From Arctopsyche grandis (Eukaryota > Arthropoda > Insecta > Trichoptera > Hydropsychidae): a stretch of DNA of 64,000 nucleotides. Both the position numbers and the translations under genes were made by a program. Below are positions 41,850-53,904 of this stretch, in pieces. The stretch is from the NCBI RefSeq assembly GCF_051622035.1, contig NC_135356.1, positions 31,410,290 through 31,474,289 on the forward strand, read 5' to 3'. The notes beneath the pieces are model-generated. The model had not been told where the DNA came from. It searched no databases and saw only the letters and a list, made by a program, of their open reading frames with translations. Every line of letters starts with the position of its first letter. Within the stretch, counting starts at the first letter, position 1.

Positions 41850-43878
41850 AGTTTTTTTTTTTTTCAATTTAAATACGTATTTTTCAATTTAAATATTGGA
41901 TATGGTTGAGAACCCCTGACATTTATACTAATTTAATAACGCCCGCGATGTGTACGATGAAAAGTAGATTATTCATTTGAAATAAAGTAAATTTTGGAGA
42001 CGGTTGAGAAGCCCTGCCATATAAACTAATGCAATGTAATCTGCAGTTCATACGCTAAGAAAGTTTTTTTTTTCAATTTTAATACGTAAATATTGGATAC
42101 GGTTGAGAACCCCTGACATTTATACTAATTTAATAACGCCCGCGATGTATACGATGAAAAGTAGATTATTCATTTGAAATAAAGTAAATTTTGGAGACGG
42201 TTGATAAGCCCTGCCATATAAACTAATGCAATGTAATCTGCAGTTCATACGCTCAGAAAGTTTTTTTTTTCAATTTTAATACGTAAATATTGGATACGGT
42301 TGAGAACCCCTGACATTTATACTAATTTAATAACGCCCGCGATGTGTACGATGAAAAGTAGATTATTCATTTGAAATAAAGTAAATTTTGGAGACGGTTG
42401 ATAAGCCCTGCCATATAAACTAATGCAATGTAATCTGCAGTTCATACGCTCAGAAAGTTTTTTTTTTCAATTTTAATACGTAAATATTGGATACGGTTGA
42501 GAACCCCTGACATTTATACTAATTTAATAACGCCCGCGATGTATACGATGAAAAGTAGATTATTCATTTGAAATAAAGTAAATTTTGGAGACGGTTGATA
42601 AGCCCTGCCATATAAACTAATGCAATGTAATCTGCAGTTCATACGCTCAGAAAGTTTTTTTTTTCAATTTTAATACGTAAATATTGGATACGGTTGAGAA
42701 CCCCTGACATTTATACTAATTTAATAACGCCCGCGATGTGTACGATGAAAAGTAGATTATTCATTTGAAATAAAGAAAATTTTGGAGACGGTTGATAAGC
42801 CCTGCCATATAAACTAATGCAATGTAATCTGCAGTTCATACGCTCAGAAAGTTTTTTTTTTCAATTTTAATACGTAAATATTGGATACGGTTGAGAACCC
42901 CTGACATTTATACTAATTTAATAACGCCCGCGATGTGTACGATGAAAAGTAGATTATTCATTTGAAATAAAGTAAATTTTGGAGACGGTTGAGAAGCCCT
43001 GCCATATAAACTAATGCAATGTAATCTGCAGTTCATACGCTCAGAAAGTTTTTTTTTTCAATTTTAATACGTTAATATTGGATACGGTTGAGAACCCCTG
43101 ACATTTATACTAATTTAATAACGCCCGCGATGTGTACGATGAAAAGTAGATTATTCATTTGAAATAAAGAAAATTTTGGAGACAGTTGATAAGCCCTGCC
43201 ATATAAACTAATGCAATGTAATCTGCAGTTCATACGCTCAGAAAGTTTTTTTTTTCAATTTTAATACGTAAATATTGGATACGGTTGAGAACCCCTGACA
43301 TTTATACTAATTTAATAACGCCCGCGATGTGTACGATGAAAAGTAGATTATTCATTTGAAATAAAGTAAATTTTGGAGACGGTTGAGAAGCCCTGCCATA
43401 TAAACTAATGCAATGTAATCTGCAGTTCATACGCTCAGAAAGTTTTTTTTTTCAATTTTAATACGTTAATATTGGATACGGTTGAGAACCCCTGACATTT
43501 ATACTAATTTAATAACGCCCGCGATGTGTACGATGAAAAGTAGATTATTCATTTGAAATAAAGAAAATTTTGGAGACGGTTGATAAGCCCTGCCATATAA
43601 ACTAATGCAATGTAATCTGCAGTTCATACGCTCAGAAAGTTTTTTTTTTCAATTTTAATACGTAAATATTGGATACGGTTGAGAACCCCTGACATTTATA
43701 CTAATTTAATAACGCCCGCGATGTGTACGATGAAAAGTAGATTATTCATTTGAAATAAAGAAAATTTTGGAGACGGTTGATAAGCCCTGCCATATAAACT
43801 AATGCAATGTAATCTGCAGTTCATACGCTCGGAAAGTTTTTTTTTTCAATTTAAATAAGAAAATATTAGATACGGTTG
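41850..43878 (+). repeat. Main 197-bp satellite array (10 units)
   Basis: GAGAACCCCTGACATTTATA occurs at 41908, 42105, 42302, 42499, 42696, 42893, 43090, 43287, 43484 and 43681, exactly every 197 bp. Each unit is a dimer of two diverged halves of about 98 bp: GGTTGAGAACCCCTGACATT and GGTTGA(T/G)AAGCCCTGCCAT. Units differ by only a few bases (for example TAAATATT or TTAATATT, AAAGTAAA or AAAGAAAA), so the array was homogenised or expanded recently. A run of 9-10 T follows each TCAGAAAG. Confidence 0.97.
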
Positions 43879-43879
43879 A

Positions 43880-44035
43880 ACATTTTGAACATTTTTGAAC
43901 ATTTTGTCGCTTGAACATTTTTTCCGTTTACATTTTGTCGCGGGTACATTTTGTCGCGGGTACATTTTGTCGCGGGTACATTTTGTCAGTGCACTAATTT
44001 TCGGGTACATTTTGTCGTTGAACATTTTGGACTTG
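43880..44035 (+). repeat. Minisatellite GGGTACATTTTGTCGC
   Basis: A 16-bp unit is repeated about three times exactly (43938-43988), with degenerate TTGAACATTTTGTCG-like units on either side. It starts at the edge of the satellite, whose last unit breaks off in GATACGGTTGAACATTTTGA. Confidence 0.85.
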
Positions 44036-44204
44036 CACCAATTGTCGTGTAACCAAAATTATCCAGCGCCCCCCCTCCCCCCCCACAAAAAATTACTCTT
44101 CTTTCTATGTATGTATTTCATGCAATGATTTTCTTTACAAATAAAAAATTATAAGAAAAACAAATAAAAAACATGATAAATAATTCAATGGAAATGTGAT
44201 TTTT

Positions 44205-44631
44205 TTATTGAGCCTCATGTGACTGCGCTATTTTCGTAATATTAGGTTCAAGTTTAGTTAAATACAGTCTCAAATCTCCTCTTTGGCTTATCTGTAATCG
44301 ATTTCGGGATTTTTTTAATATATGTGTTACTGCGCTAAAACCCTTTTCTACTAAATATGATGAAGGAAATGCTACGATGATTTTACGATGATTTTACCTC
44401 TTTCCACAGAAGAGGGTATCGATGGCGAAAACGGACCCAAAAAACATCATAAACACATTGATTGAATACTATTTTAGCTTCACAGTCATTTTGTAGCTCA
44501 ATAAACTGCTCTTTAAAATTTTGACGGACACTTTCTACATCTGATAAAAATGGATTAATTATCCAATCTGGTATTAAAAGTTCATACAAGTCTTTGAATG
44601 TCTTTCGTCTTGAACGAATAATGAAAGCCAC
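44205..44631 (-). pseudogene. hAT (ZBED5/SCAND3-like) transposase C-terminus
   Basis: The minus strand reads LLIPDWIINPFLSDVE, FIELQNDCEAKIVF, YPLLWKEVKS and, after a frameshift near 44400, FPSSYLVEKGFSAVTHILKK then SRNRLQISQRGDLRLYLTKL to a stop near 44205. That is the C-terminal dimerisation region of the SCAND3/ZBED5-like hAT group. The N-terminal part is absent here, but a fragment of the same group lies at 50714-51384. Confidence 0.8.
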
Positions 44632-44639
44632 TATAGTGG

Positions 44640-45788
44640 TTTTCGGATATTCGGCTGCCAGCTCGGAAAGCCAGTATAGTGGCTTTGTTAAGCGGCAGCC
44701 GAATAGGCAGCGGTTAAGCGGTTTTGAAGGTTTTATTTTACAATAGTGTACTTAAAGGATACGAGATGCTAGAAAATGTATAAATAGGATAATTACAGTA
44801 AAGGCTTACCCTTAACTAATCCGTACGCTGCTAAACGTCCGAAATTATATGCGAACCAGGCAGTATATGTCGGAGTATTTCATCAGGTAACATTCGAGTT
44901 AAATCAGGGCACGGCAATACTAGAGTAGTCGCAAAGAGCAACCAATGAGAGGAAGGAGCGGGTCGACCGAGCCTCGCTTCCGAGCCGGATTTTGTATATA
45001 AAAGAAAGATGTTTTATAAAAGAAATTCAAAAGTAGAGAAATGAAGGAAGGCCTATCATCTACACCGATGAAACGTATGTGTACAATACATACATATTTT
45101 TCTTCTATGTCATGGGGCGATTCATCAAGCAAAGGCATTAGGAAGCCAATATCAAAAGGGTCCAGATTCATAATTGTTCATGCTGGCGGTGAGGCAGAAT
45201 TTATATCAAATGCCTTATTAATATACAAATCTTATTTGTTGTAAGTGTTCTTAAATAAAATATAATAATAATACATGAGTTGGGAACCAGTGTATGATTC
45301 GAGTTTTGCTGACATCTACAAATTCATTGTGATACTAGTATTCTCCGTTTAAGGTAGGTTTAATTTAAACAAAAATTCTCCATATTTGAAGTGAGATTTA
45401 TTAATGCCATCTATGAAAAACTAAAAAAAGCTGGCAGAAAATTTACTTTTTATTGAATTATTTGTGTTTTTTTTACTGAAAGACTTGCATTTTGAATTTC
45501 ATTACCATAAAATAATACAAACAAATTTAATTTGGGGAGGGAGAGGGGAAGATTTATGGATACAATTTTGTTTTTAAATTCAATAATTCTTTTGGTGGTA
45601 ATAAGAATTTTCTCAAAGAATAAAAACCAGTTTTGTTTTGTTATTACAAGCCTCTTGAATAACTTGGTCGTGGTTTTTTTAAACAATTGTTGTATTTCAT
45701 CTTGATTTTGATTTTCAGATATAATCTTTGAGCAAGATTTACCACAATGGTACCTTCATTTGAAATTCAGAAAATATGTATGTAGGCA
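44640..45788. other. No gene recognised
   Basis: 44640-44740 has GC-richer imperfect inverted repeats (GGTTTTCGGATATTCGGCTG / CAGCCGAATAGG). A TATATAAAAG box at about 44995 has no gene attached that I can see. The rest is AT-rich. Confidence 0.4.
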
Positions 45789-46775
45789 CAGTGGCGGACT
45801 GGCCATAAAAGCGAACATGCCCGATGGCATGTGGGCCCCACTATCTGTTAGAAAATATGGGCCCTCAGTAAAATTAAATAACTTTTTAACTATTTCACGT
45901 GTGTAAAAATTTATAGGATATTGCACTTTGGGACCTAAAGTTTGGGTATTTCAACAAAATAAATTTCTTACAATATACACAAACAACTAATACCTGCTTT
46001 AACAGCCCAAGGATCGGTTAACTTTTTTTATTAGGCTCGAAATGTAAGTTTCAACATTTGCGTGGGCCCTTTTGCCGGGCCCATTTCTAACCTCAATATT
46101 ATGTATATACCAATACCTATGTAACAACTACCTACTGAAATAAAAATGGGAAAAAAACAAATTGCCGTGAATAATATAAACTGAATTGCTTAAAACAATT
46201 TCGATTCATCATCAACCAGCGATTTAAATTTACTTCATACTTTCAAAATAACATTTTATTATAATTCGACGATATAGTAAGATTTAAATACACAATTTTA
46301 AACAGTTTCCGAATATAAAATCTATTCCTAATCTAGACACATCCATGTATATAGAAATATAGGATAGGGGCCCCCTCCCCAAAATCCAAATTTTCGATTA
46401 ACATTAATTAAAAATATTATGCATTTTTTTCAGGGACGTAATTTGGGGGGGGGGTCATAGGGGGGCATTCGCCCCCCTAAATTAAGGAATAGTGTGAATT
46501 TAGAAAATATTATGAACTTAATGATTAATGAGATACTATGGATCTGTGAATGCTACGTTTATTTCTTATGTATGTTACTTTTGGGTAAATAATAAAATAA
46601 AAAAAAATTTATTATTTTAAAGCAAGTATATTTTGTTTTTTAAGTGGTATGCTTGGGTAAAATTCTTAGAGATTGTTCATCTTATGGAGCGAATCGTTAG
46701 AAAGGTCCCCTTTACTTTATTTTGTCTCAAAAACAGATGTGTAACGTTTATTTTTACGAAATTTCGTATATTTTT
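45789..46775 (+). mobile_element. Non-autonomous hAT, left portion (inverted copy of 58205-59138)
   Basis: It begins CAGTGGCGGACTGGCCATAA and is about 90 percent similar by eye to the reverse complement of 58205-59138. It stops before the other terminus and passes into unrelated DNA. It has a small insertion beginning CAGGGACGTAATTTGGGG at 46431 not seen in the other copy. No ORF of note. Confidence 0.8.
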
Positions 46776-46934
46776 TGTTTTCAAGAAAGATTTTAAATTA
46801 ATATTTTACTGAATCGGTTCAATCACAAATGATTTTATTTCTCGTATTTTTATTTTATTTATTTGCAGACGTCCATTCTCTCACAAAACAACGAATGAGA
46901 TGGATTTAAACTTCATGTGTAACGAATTCGGTCC

Positions 46935-47144
46935 AAAAAAAGTTTTAGTTATTTAATAAAATTGCTTTCTGACCAAAACCTTTAGTACATAAAGAACACA
47001 AATATAAATTTTCAGCTTGATACGATCAGGGGTGTGGTAAAATTTTTTTTTACTTTTTTAAGAGGAAAAAATCCCACTTCTGGTTAATTAAATTTGATGA
47101 TTTTTTTATTATATTTTCATCACATTGATACAAGGAATTACACA
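46935..47144 (-). mobile_element. CCGGAAG-type repeat, reversed fragment
   Basis: Reverse complement of part of the 12582 family (CTGACCAAAACC...AAATTTTCAGCTTGATACG, GAAAAAATCCCACTTCTGGT). The LINE at about 47145 is inserted into it. Confidence 0.65.
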
Positions 47145-47636
47145 TTGGACACTTCGTGTGACGAGGTTTTGACTCACGTTAGTGCCATCTGTGGATTAAA
47201 GGATGGCATTGTGGTTTCCCCTCTTAATGCACGAGGATCTTATACATCCTTTAAGGTATCTGTTCCTGCTTCTGTCGCTGGCCTGTTATTTTCTGCTGGT
47301 TCTTGGCCTGCTGGTGTTCATTTTGGTAGATTTAAAGATTGGGGAATGAGCATTAAGAATATAAAATCGAATACTAATACTACTTCTATGTCTGCCACTG
47401 ACGTTGTTTCATCATTAGAGCTGCGCCCAAGTGTTTCATTTGCTGATGTTTGTTCGGGAGCTGCTAAATGTTTGAAGCCTGATATTAAAACTACGTCTGC
47501 AAGTATTGGTGAATCTTCTATGGAAACGGTCGCAGTGACGTCTATGTATGCCTCTTCTCCTACATTTGCCTCTTCTCCTACATCTGCCTGCTCAAATGGT
47601 CCTGATAGTCGTGATGCTGTTGTGACTGTGTTGTGA
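47145..47636 (+). pseudogene. LINE ORF1 C-terminal part
   Basis: It reads VLTHVSAICGLKDGIVVSPL, SYTSFKVSVPASVAGLLFSA and SWPAGVHFGRFKDWGMSIKN. This pattern (...FKV.VP......L....WP.GV...RF) is usual for the C-terminal ORF1 region of this LINE group. A Ser/Thr-rich tail runs to the stop at 47636. The N-terminal half is missing by truncation. Confidence 0.7.
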
Positions 47637-47670
47637 CTGTGTTCTGCTTCCTCTTCCGTTTCGTCTCCGT

Positions 47671-50221
47671 TGGCTCAATCAAAACTGCCATTTCTTGTCT
47701 CAAAGAAAGTCACGCGCCAAACTGGGAAACCGAAAATTGGTAATTTATTACCAAAATGTACGAGGTCTCAGGACAAAGCTGGCTGCGTTTAATTCAGCCG
47801 TTTCTACTATTTGTGATGATATGGTAGCACTAACGGAAACATGTTTGACTTCATCATTTTTTGATGCTGAACTTTTTGATTCTTCCTGGAGGGTGCATCG
47901 TCGCGATAGAGTTGATCGACGTGGTGGTGGTGTATTATTTGCTTGTCGTGATTGGTTTCGGTCAGTCCGGATGACAAATTTTGAAACTCTATCTGGTGAG
48001 GACTTATGGGTGAGAGTTGATTTTATATTTTTGATAATGTTTATATGTGTGGTTTACATTCCGCCTGCTGCGAAAGAGGACGTATACGAGTTATTGTTTG
48101 TGAATATGATGAATTTGCGTGATTTTATGAATGAACGTGATATATTGTTAATAATGGGTGATTTTAATCTACCTAGTGGTAATATTCATGTCCGCAATAA
48201 ATTTAATTTTGTGATTTCCTATTGCGACATAATACAGATTGGTTCACCCATTAATCCAAGTATGCTTGATATTATGTTAGTGAATGAATGTAATGTGTCA
48301 GCAACGATGATCCAATGCCCAAAAGGAACAGCGATCATCCCTGAGGACCTATATCATGATGCATTACATATTGAGCTTTTGTTTATTTCTTCTGTGAGAG
48401 CTGCTTCAGCTTGTTCATCGGTTGGGGTTTCCTCACTGCGATGGAATTTTGCTCGTGTTGATTCTGAATTGGTTTATAATGAGGTTCGTTCAATTGACTG
48501 GCGCCAAATGTACCTCATGAATACTGGTGATGCTGTTGAATATTTGTATTATACACTTTATAATATTTTTTAGCTCTGTCTTTGACCAGAGAAAACCATC
48601 CCTTAATGCTAGTTTGGCTTCACAAATTGGTACTGAGGGTGTCGGTATAGACATTCCGCGGGTATCGCTGGGAGATGTTAGGATGGCTATTATGAAGCTG
48701 AAGGGGTCTGTTGGGCCTGACGGTGTGCCCCCTGACGTATTAAAGGTATGCTGTAATTCGCTTTTAGAGCCTCTTCAGTTTATTTTTAACCTTATTCTTG
48801 CTTGTGGTAATTATCCTGAAAAATGGAAATTATCTAGAGTCATTCCTATTCATAAGAGTGGCTCTAAAAATGAGGTTGAAAATTATAGACCTATTGCTAT
48901 TATCTCGGCTATTCCCAAAATTTTTGACATCATCCTTCACCGTTTGATTCTTGCGCAGTTTAAAAGATTATTGTGTGATGAGCAACATGGTTTTACACCC
49001 TGTCGTTCCACTACCACTAATCTCGCCTGCTTCACACATTTGATCATGTCTAAAGTTGACGTTGGTCAGCAAGTTGATGTAGCCTACTTTGACTTTCGTA
49101 AAGCCTTTGATCAAGTCAATAATGACGCTCTTTTGATCAGGTTAGCTGAAGTGGGTTTTTCAACGCGTCTTCTTAAACTCTTTGCTTCTTATCTTAGTGA
49201 TAGGAAGCAATTTGTTAGATATGGTCTTTATGAATCTCCTTCATTTTTTACTCGATCTGGTGTTACTCAGGGGTCCACTTTAGGCCCATTACTATTTACA
49301 ATTCTTATTAATAACCTCCCTAGAGTTTTATGTAATGCATCATGTCTCTTGTTTGCTGACGACGTTAAATTATTTTTTGCTGTCAAGGATGAGAGGCAAG
49401 CCTCTCTCCTTCAAGCTGATATTAACGCTGTCTTGGAGTTCAGTTCTAGTTTAGGCCTTGAACTTAATTTAAACAAATGTGCAATTATGAGCTATGGACG
49501 TGCACATTCACTCTATTGTCACGGATATTCCATTAGATCCGTCTTGTTGAAGCGTGTGGAATCTATTGTCGATTTGGGTATCACTTTTGATCCTCAGCTC
49601 ACCTTTCACAACCATATCAAAAAAGTCGCTGACGTTTCCTTTCGTCGACTTGGATTTGTTTTGAGATATGCAAGATTATTCTCCAATCCTTTGTCTTCTC
49701 GCTTGCTTTTCAATTCGCTTGTGAGAAGTAAGCTAGAGTATAATGCGATTGTGTGGAATCCGCATGAAGCAAATTACTCTCTGATGATTGAGAAAGTGCA
49801 AAAAGCATTTCTTCGTTTCCTATATAGGAAAGAATATGGGTATTACCCATATCTCTACCCCACTCCTTTCCTTTTGGGCATGCTTGGGTATAATTCCCTT
49901 GAACTTCGGAGAAACTTCTCATTAATTCGTTTCGTTCTCCTGCTCTTACGTGGTAATACGTCATGCCCGTTGTTGCTGGAGCAGTTGGGACTTTATGTCC
50001 CTAATCACTATGTGCGTGGTAGACATCATCATTTGCTGGCTGTACCTCCTGCCCGCACAGTCCTTTTTCGAATGGCTCCTATTCCAAGAGCTATCCGACT
50101 TCTTAATGAAATCGTTGCTGCCGAGACTGAATGTGATATTTTCCACCTTAGTGAGCGTAAATTGTCGGAAATTACTCTAACCCATTTATCTGGTAGTCTG
50201 CGCTCATCATTGTTTTCATGA
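47671..50221 (+). pseudogene. LINE ORF2 (endonuclease + RT) with internal deletion
   Basis: The endonuclease reads LVIYYQNVRGLRTKL, ALTETCL, RRGGGVLFACRDWF, LLIMGDFNLPSG and IIPEDLYHDALHI; the last motif is usually D.HHP, so a catalytic histidine region is altered. Near 48555-48575 the frame jumps to FSSVFDQRKPSLN. Compared with the intact LINE at 31198, some 135 residues between endonuclease and RT are missing. The RT continues: SVGPDGVPPDVLKVC, YFDFRKAFDQVN, SGVTQGSTLGPLLF (QG normally preceded by P), LLFADDVKLFF, VRSKLEYNAIVWNPH, stop at 50221. RT core intact but the element is dead. Confidence 0.85.
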
Positions 50222-50477
50222 TTGATTGTGATTTATGAGTGAAATTTTGATTAACTCTCTTCCATTTGGGCCTTACAGGGATGTTTTGTATTTGTAGTTG
50301 TTTCTTACATATTTATTGAAACTGGCTGTAGGTGCAAGGCATTCCTTATGCTATATTTTATTTGATATTTTTACTTTATCTGTTATTATAAATGCTATTT
50401 TTTATGTATGTATGGATGTATTTATGTTTATGTTTAATTGTTATTTTGTTTTTTTTCTTTTTTGTGTTATATTTTTT

Positions 50478-50521
50478 GACCATTGTGGCGCTTTAGGAAT
50501 TCCTGTTATGCCACAATGGTC
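50478..50521 (+). other. Strong 3' hairpin of the LINE
   Basis: GACCATTGTGGC (50478-50489) pairs perfectly with GCCACAATGGTC (50510-50521), and the loop contains the palindrome AGGAATTCCT. The (TAAA)n tail follows within 6 bases. It is conserved at 55886-55929. Confidence 0.85.
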
Positions 50522-50713
50522 TGTTTAAAATAAATAAATAAATAAATAAATAAATTAATCAGTCAGTGTCGATCTGCATCAATTGGTGAGCGTCATACTT
50601 GTATTATAATTACGACTCCGGCATGCTGCAAATTATCAACTTACATATCTGTCTCTTAATTAAAAATTAGTATTGAAAAAATACATGTTTATACGTTATA
50701 TTGTTATATACAG

Positions 50714-51384
50714 ATGAACAGTAAAGGCCCAATGGACAAATTTTTAAATAAGAAACACACAGATACAGAACATCGAAATACTTCTAAGTCTTCAGACGCG
50801 GATGGTGAACTCACACAAACTGAAGACAATGTAACCGCTGGATCACCCAAAAAATTTCGCCACGTTTATATTCGTAAATATGATCCCTCTTACATTCAGT
50901 TTGGATTTATTGTTGTGAGTGATGATAAAGCTGACTCACCAAAACCTCAGTGTGTGATATGTGGTGAGGTTTTGTCTAACGAAGCGACGAAGCCCTCGAA
51001 GTTAAAAAGACATTTAAATACAAAAATTAAAATCTAGTTTCAAAACCGAGAGAGTTCTTTAAAAGAAAGCGTGCTGATTTTAAATCTCAACAGAAAAATA
51101 TATTTACTGCATCCCACATAAATACTAATGCTATGCGAGCCTCATACAAAGTTGTCCTTCGTATTGCTAAAGGAAAAAATCCATACATAATATGTGAGGA
51201 TTTTGTGATGGGCTGTATTAAGGATGTCTGTTTTGAAGTATTAGGTGAGTTGGCAGCAAAGAAAGTTGATTGTGTTCCACTGTCCAATGACACAATAGCT
51301 CGAAGAATTCATGATATTGCTAACGATATGGAAGACATAGACGAAATAAAATTGGCAAAGTACTTTTCTTTGTTAAGTCTTTAA
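50714..51384 (+). pseudogene. hAT (SCAND3/ZBED5-like) transposase N-terminus
   Basis: The reading MNSKGPMDKFLNKKHTDTEH, then RKYDPSYIQFGFIVV and CVICGEVLSNEATKPSKLKR HLNT has the C..C...H zinc-finger pattern of this group. A frameshift near 51030 leads to MRASYKVVLRIAKGKNPYII, DVCFEVLGELAAKKVD and PLSNDTIARRIHDIANDMED. The remaining two thirds are missing. The first-met region MDKFL is typical of the family start. Confidence 0.8.
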
Positions 51385-51598
51385 AATTCTTGGTTAAGTC
51401 TTTATTCTTATCTATTTATCTTATAAGTTACAGTTAAAATGTATCTCTACTAGTTGTAATAAATTTTGAATACATATGTAGTTGGAATATTTTATTTTTA
51501 TAAACAAATGTAAGTGTCTTCACAAGTTACCCCAATATGAAACTGTAGCCAGACAATATGTACATACATATTTATTTATACGGTCTTAAAAATAGACC

Positions 51599-51947
51599 AT
51601 TATATATATAAAAACGGCAATCTGTGTGTGTGTGAGTGTGTCCCAAACATAATGAATGAATCGATAAATAGCCTAAACTTTTGTATAAATTCTCATTCGG
51701 AGTCGAACCGGCGAAACCTTACGCGAACACAAATATCCTCTTATAAGTATACCCGAGTTCAGAGACATAGCCGTGAAACCATCGTCGAATATTCGAATAG
51801 TCCTTTTTTTTAAACATTCCTTAAAGTTTTCGAATTAATTGAAATTTGAATTAAAAAAGATATATTTTTTAATTAAAATTAATTATATTTTATTATTAAA
51901 ATAAAATTAATATTAATAATAATAAATTATTAAAAATAAGATTAATA
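51599..51947 (+). mobile_element. Possible Helitron-like 5' end
   Basis: ATATATATAAAAACGGCAAT followed by GTGTGTGTGTGAGTGTG and later CGAACCGGCGAAACC resembles the TATATATAAAAACGG starts at 9388 and 26490. No 3' hairpin was identified, so this is weak. Confidence 0.3.
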
Positions 51948-52016
51948 CGTTGTCTCGAATCGAACCTAGGCCGCTCGGTTGCTTGACTGGGCTTTAATCC
52001 AATACACCACGACGGC
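51948..52016 (-). tRNA. tRNA-like sequence (SINE head or tRNA pseudogene)
   Basis: On the minus strand the sequence GCCGTCGTGGTGTATTGGAT...CCTAGGTTCGATTCGAGAC has a B-box-like GGTTCGATTCG and a degenerate A-box-like GTGGTGTATTGGA at about the right spacing. The acceptor stem does not close convincingly, so a SINE head or tRNA pseudogene is more likely than a functional tRNA. Confidence 0.35.
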
Positions 52017-52233
52017 TGACAAAGGAGTTGTTCTTAATTTAATTTATAATATTCGAGGTTGCGAGGTCAATGACCGGGGTTTGATTACACATCATTGTGG
52101 GCATTGAGTTTTATAAATTAAACATACATTTTTGCTTACGTCCCGCGATGTAAAATACGTACTTTTCATATTATCCGATTCTGATTCGGATTTCGACTTC
52201 GGGTTTTATAATTTTACAATTATTTTTGGTTGT

Positions 52234-52431
52234 GGCTATTTGCAGGTACTGTATCTGCGAATAATTGGTTATTTCCAGGTACTGTATATGCGAATAATTG
52301 GCTATTTTCAGGTACTGCATCTACGAATAATTGGTTATTTGCAGGTACTGTATCTGAGAATTATTGGCTATTTGCAAGTACTATATCTGCGAAATATGGG
52401 CTATTTGCAGGTATTATATCTTTGAAATCAG
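52234..52431 (+). repeat. 33-bp tandem repeat, six units
   Basis: Units like GGCTATTTGCAGGTACTGTA (plus TCTGCGAATAATT) start at 52234, 52267, 52300, 52333, 52366 and 52399. As 33 is divisible by 3, an open frame of repeating GYLQVLYLRII persists, but I see no evidence that it is a gene. Divergence between units suggests moderate age. Confidence 0.85.
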
Positions 52432-52449
52432 GTACAATGCATGAGAAAT

Positions 52450-53904
52450 AATCAAATGACTTGTCTATTTAACAACATCAAAATGTGTTCTAAACAGTTA
52501 ACGCAAAATTGTTCTGAATTATCGTAATAGTTCTAAAAATTTTATTTTACTCGAAGATACAGTATTTGTTTATAGAATTATTAGAATATTTTCACATGCC
52601 AATCTCTTATGCTGCGTACGGACCAAACCAACGACGATTTTGGGCCAACGTTTTAACCAGAAGGATAAAACCAGTAGCGTACAAAATATCGAAATAAAAA
52701 TTAAATTTAAAAATTGAAATTCAATATAAAAATTAACACTATTATTATTATATTAAAATTAAATTCAAATATCAAAATAAAATTATAATAAATATATTAA
52801 AATTAAAATAAAATATTGAAAGTTAAAACAGAACATGCCCAATTTAAATAAATTTTTGAGATTGACCTAATATTAGATCATCAACAATCACATACAGGTA
52901 ATCCTTGACTTTTGTTTGTCGAAGATGTTTTGAATTACGAAGATACGCACTAAGATCAAAAAAAAATCTAAGAATTATTATTTTTACGTCCCCGTAATGC
53001 ACAGTTACTGAGAATATATCATGTATTAGTATGGGTGACCGAGCGATCGTTGCAATCCGGTGCGTTGTCGGTACATCAATCGAAATTTTTTTAGTCTTCA
53101 ATTGTTTCTCTCGTCAAAATAAATCAATTAATGAAATCATTTCAGAGGTAAAATTTATTTATTTAGAAATCAAATATTACAATAAAAATTCATGTTTATT
53201 TAAATCATAAAAGACAATATACAAAAACATAAAAAATAAAAAAGGAACATATTTAAAAAATGATGGCGTGCCGTGATTTGATATTATATCAGCTAAATCT
53301 TTGAGTGAATTAAGTACTTTATTATCTTGTTTATCTTGTTCATCTTTATCTTTATTATCTGTTCATCTGTATTATCTTGTTCATCTTTATTATCTTGTTT
53401 TAGGTATCTGTTGTGAAAACATTCTGTGAATGTATCGATTTTTCGTTACATCTATTCCATTTTTATTGCATAATTTAATTGGCATAACCCATTCGGAATT
53501 TCTGTTTCAGTTCCGATTCTGATTAATTATTACTATTCGTATTGTAACTTTATTTTAAATCATGTATCAATCCAAAAGCACCTGTTGAAATTTCAACTTA
53601 GTAAAAAATAAATAAGAATTTGTACACATACATAGGTATATATACGTTCATAACATATGTACACACATATATTTATGCACGCATACATGCACACAAAAAT
53701 GTATACATAAAAGTAAAAATAAATTACATTAGATTGAAAAAGTGTTTAAATAGAACGGATTTCATCTTGCATCTGCTGACATTGAATAAGTCGATCTAAA
53801 TGGGACTATCCACTTTGTTTTAAGTATTATTATGAATTCGAATTAAAATACTAAACCAACCAAAATAGAATATGTATTGAAATTATTTAGAACACTGTAA
53901 GTTA
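52450..53904. other. AT-rich, simple repeats, no gene recognised
   Basis: TTATCTTGTTCATCTTTATT low-complexity at 53320-53400, TACATACATAGG-like microsatellite at 53630-53700, and a lone GGCGTGCCGTGAT hAT-like end at about 53266. Confidence 0.45.

Larger units (their letters stand above)
47145..50554 (+). mobile_element. 5'-truncated non-LTR retrotransposon (Jockey/CR1 group)
   Basis: It starts abruptly within ORF1, inside a CCGGAAG-type repeat, contains a damaged ORF2, and ends with a 3' hairpin (50478-50521) and a (TAAA)n tail (50527-50554). GC content is higher than its surroundings and codon use differs from the LINE at 30473, so it is a different family of the same group. A third copy of its 3' end lies at 55860-55945. 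Confidence 0.85.

Noticed and set aside
41850-43878. Regularly spaced repeats as a CRISPR array
   Set aside because: Whole 197-bp units are repeated with no unique spacers, and the sequence is eukaryotic.
44920-45171. Minus-strand 83-residue ORF and TATA box near 44995 as a gene with promoter
   Set aside because: No recognisable protein and no supporting splice or start context; opposite strands.
51948-52016. Functional tRNA gene
   Set aside because: Only the B-box-like part is convincing; the acceptor stem does not pair cleanly, so it was listed as tRNA-like with low confidence.
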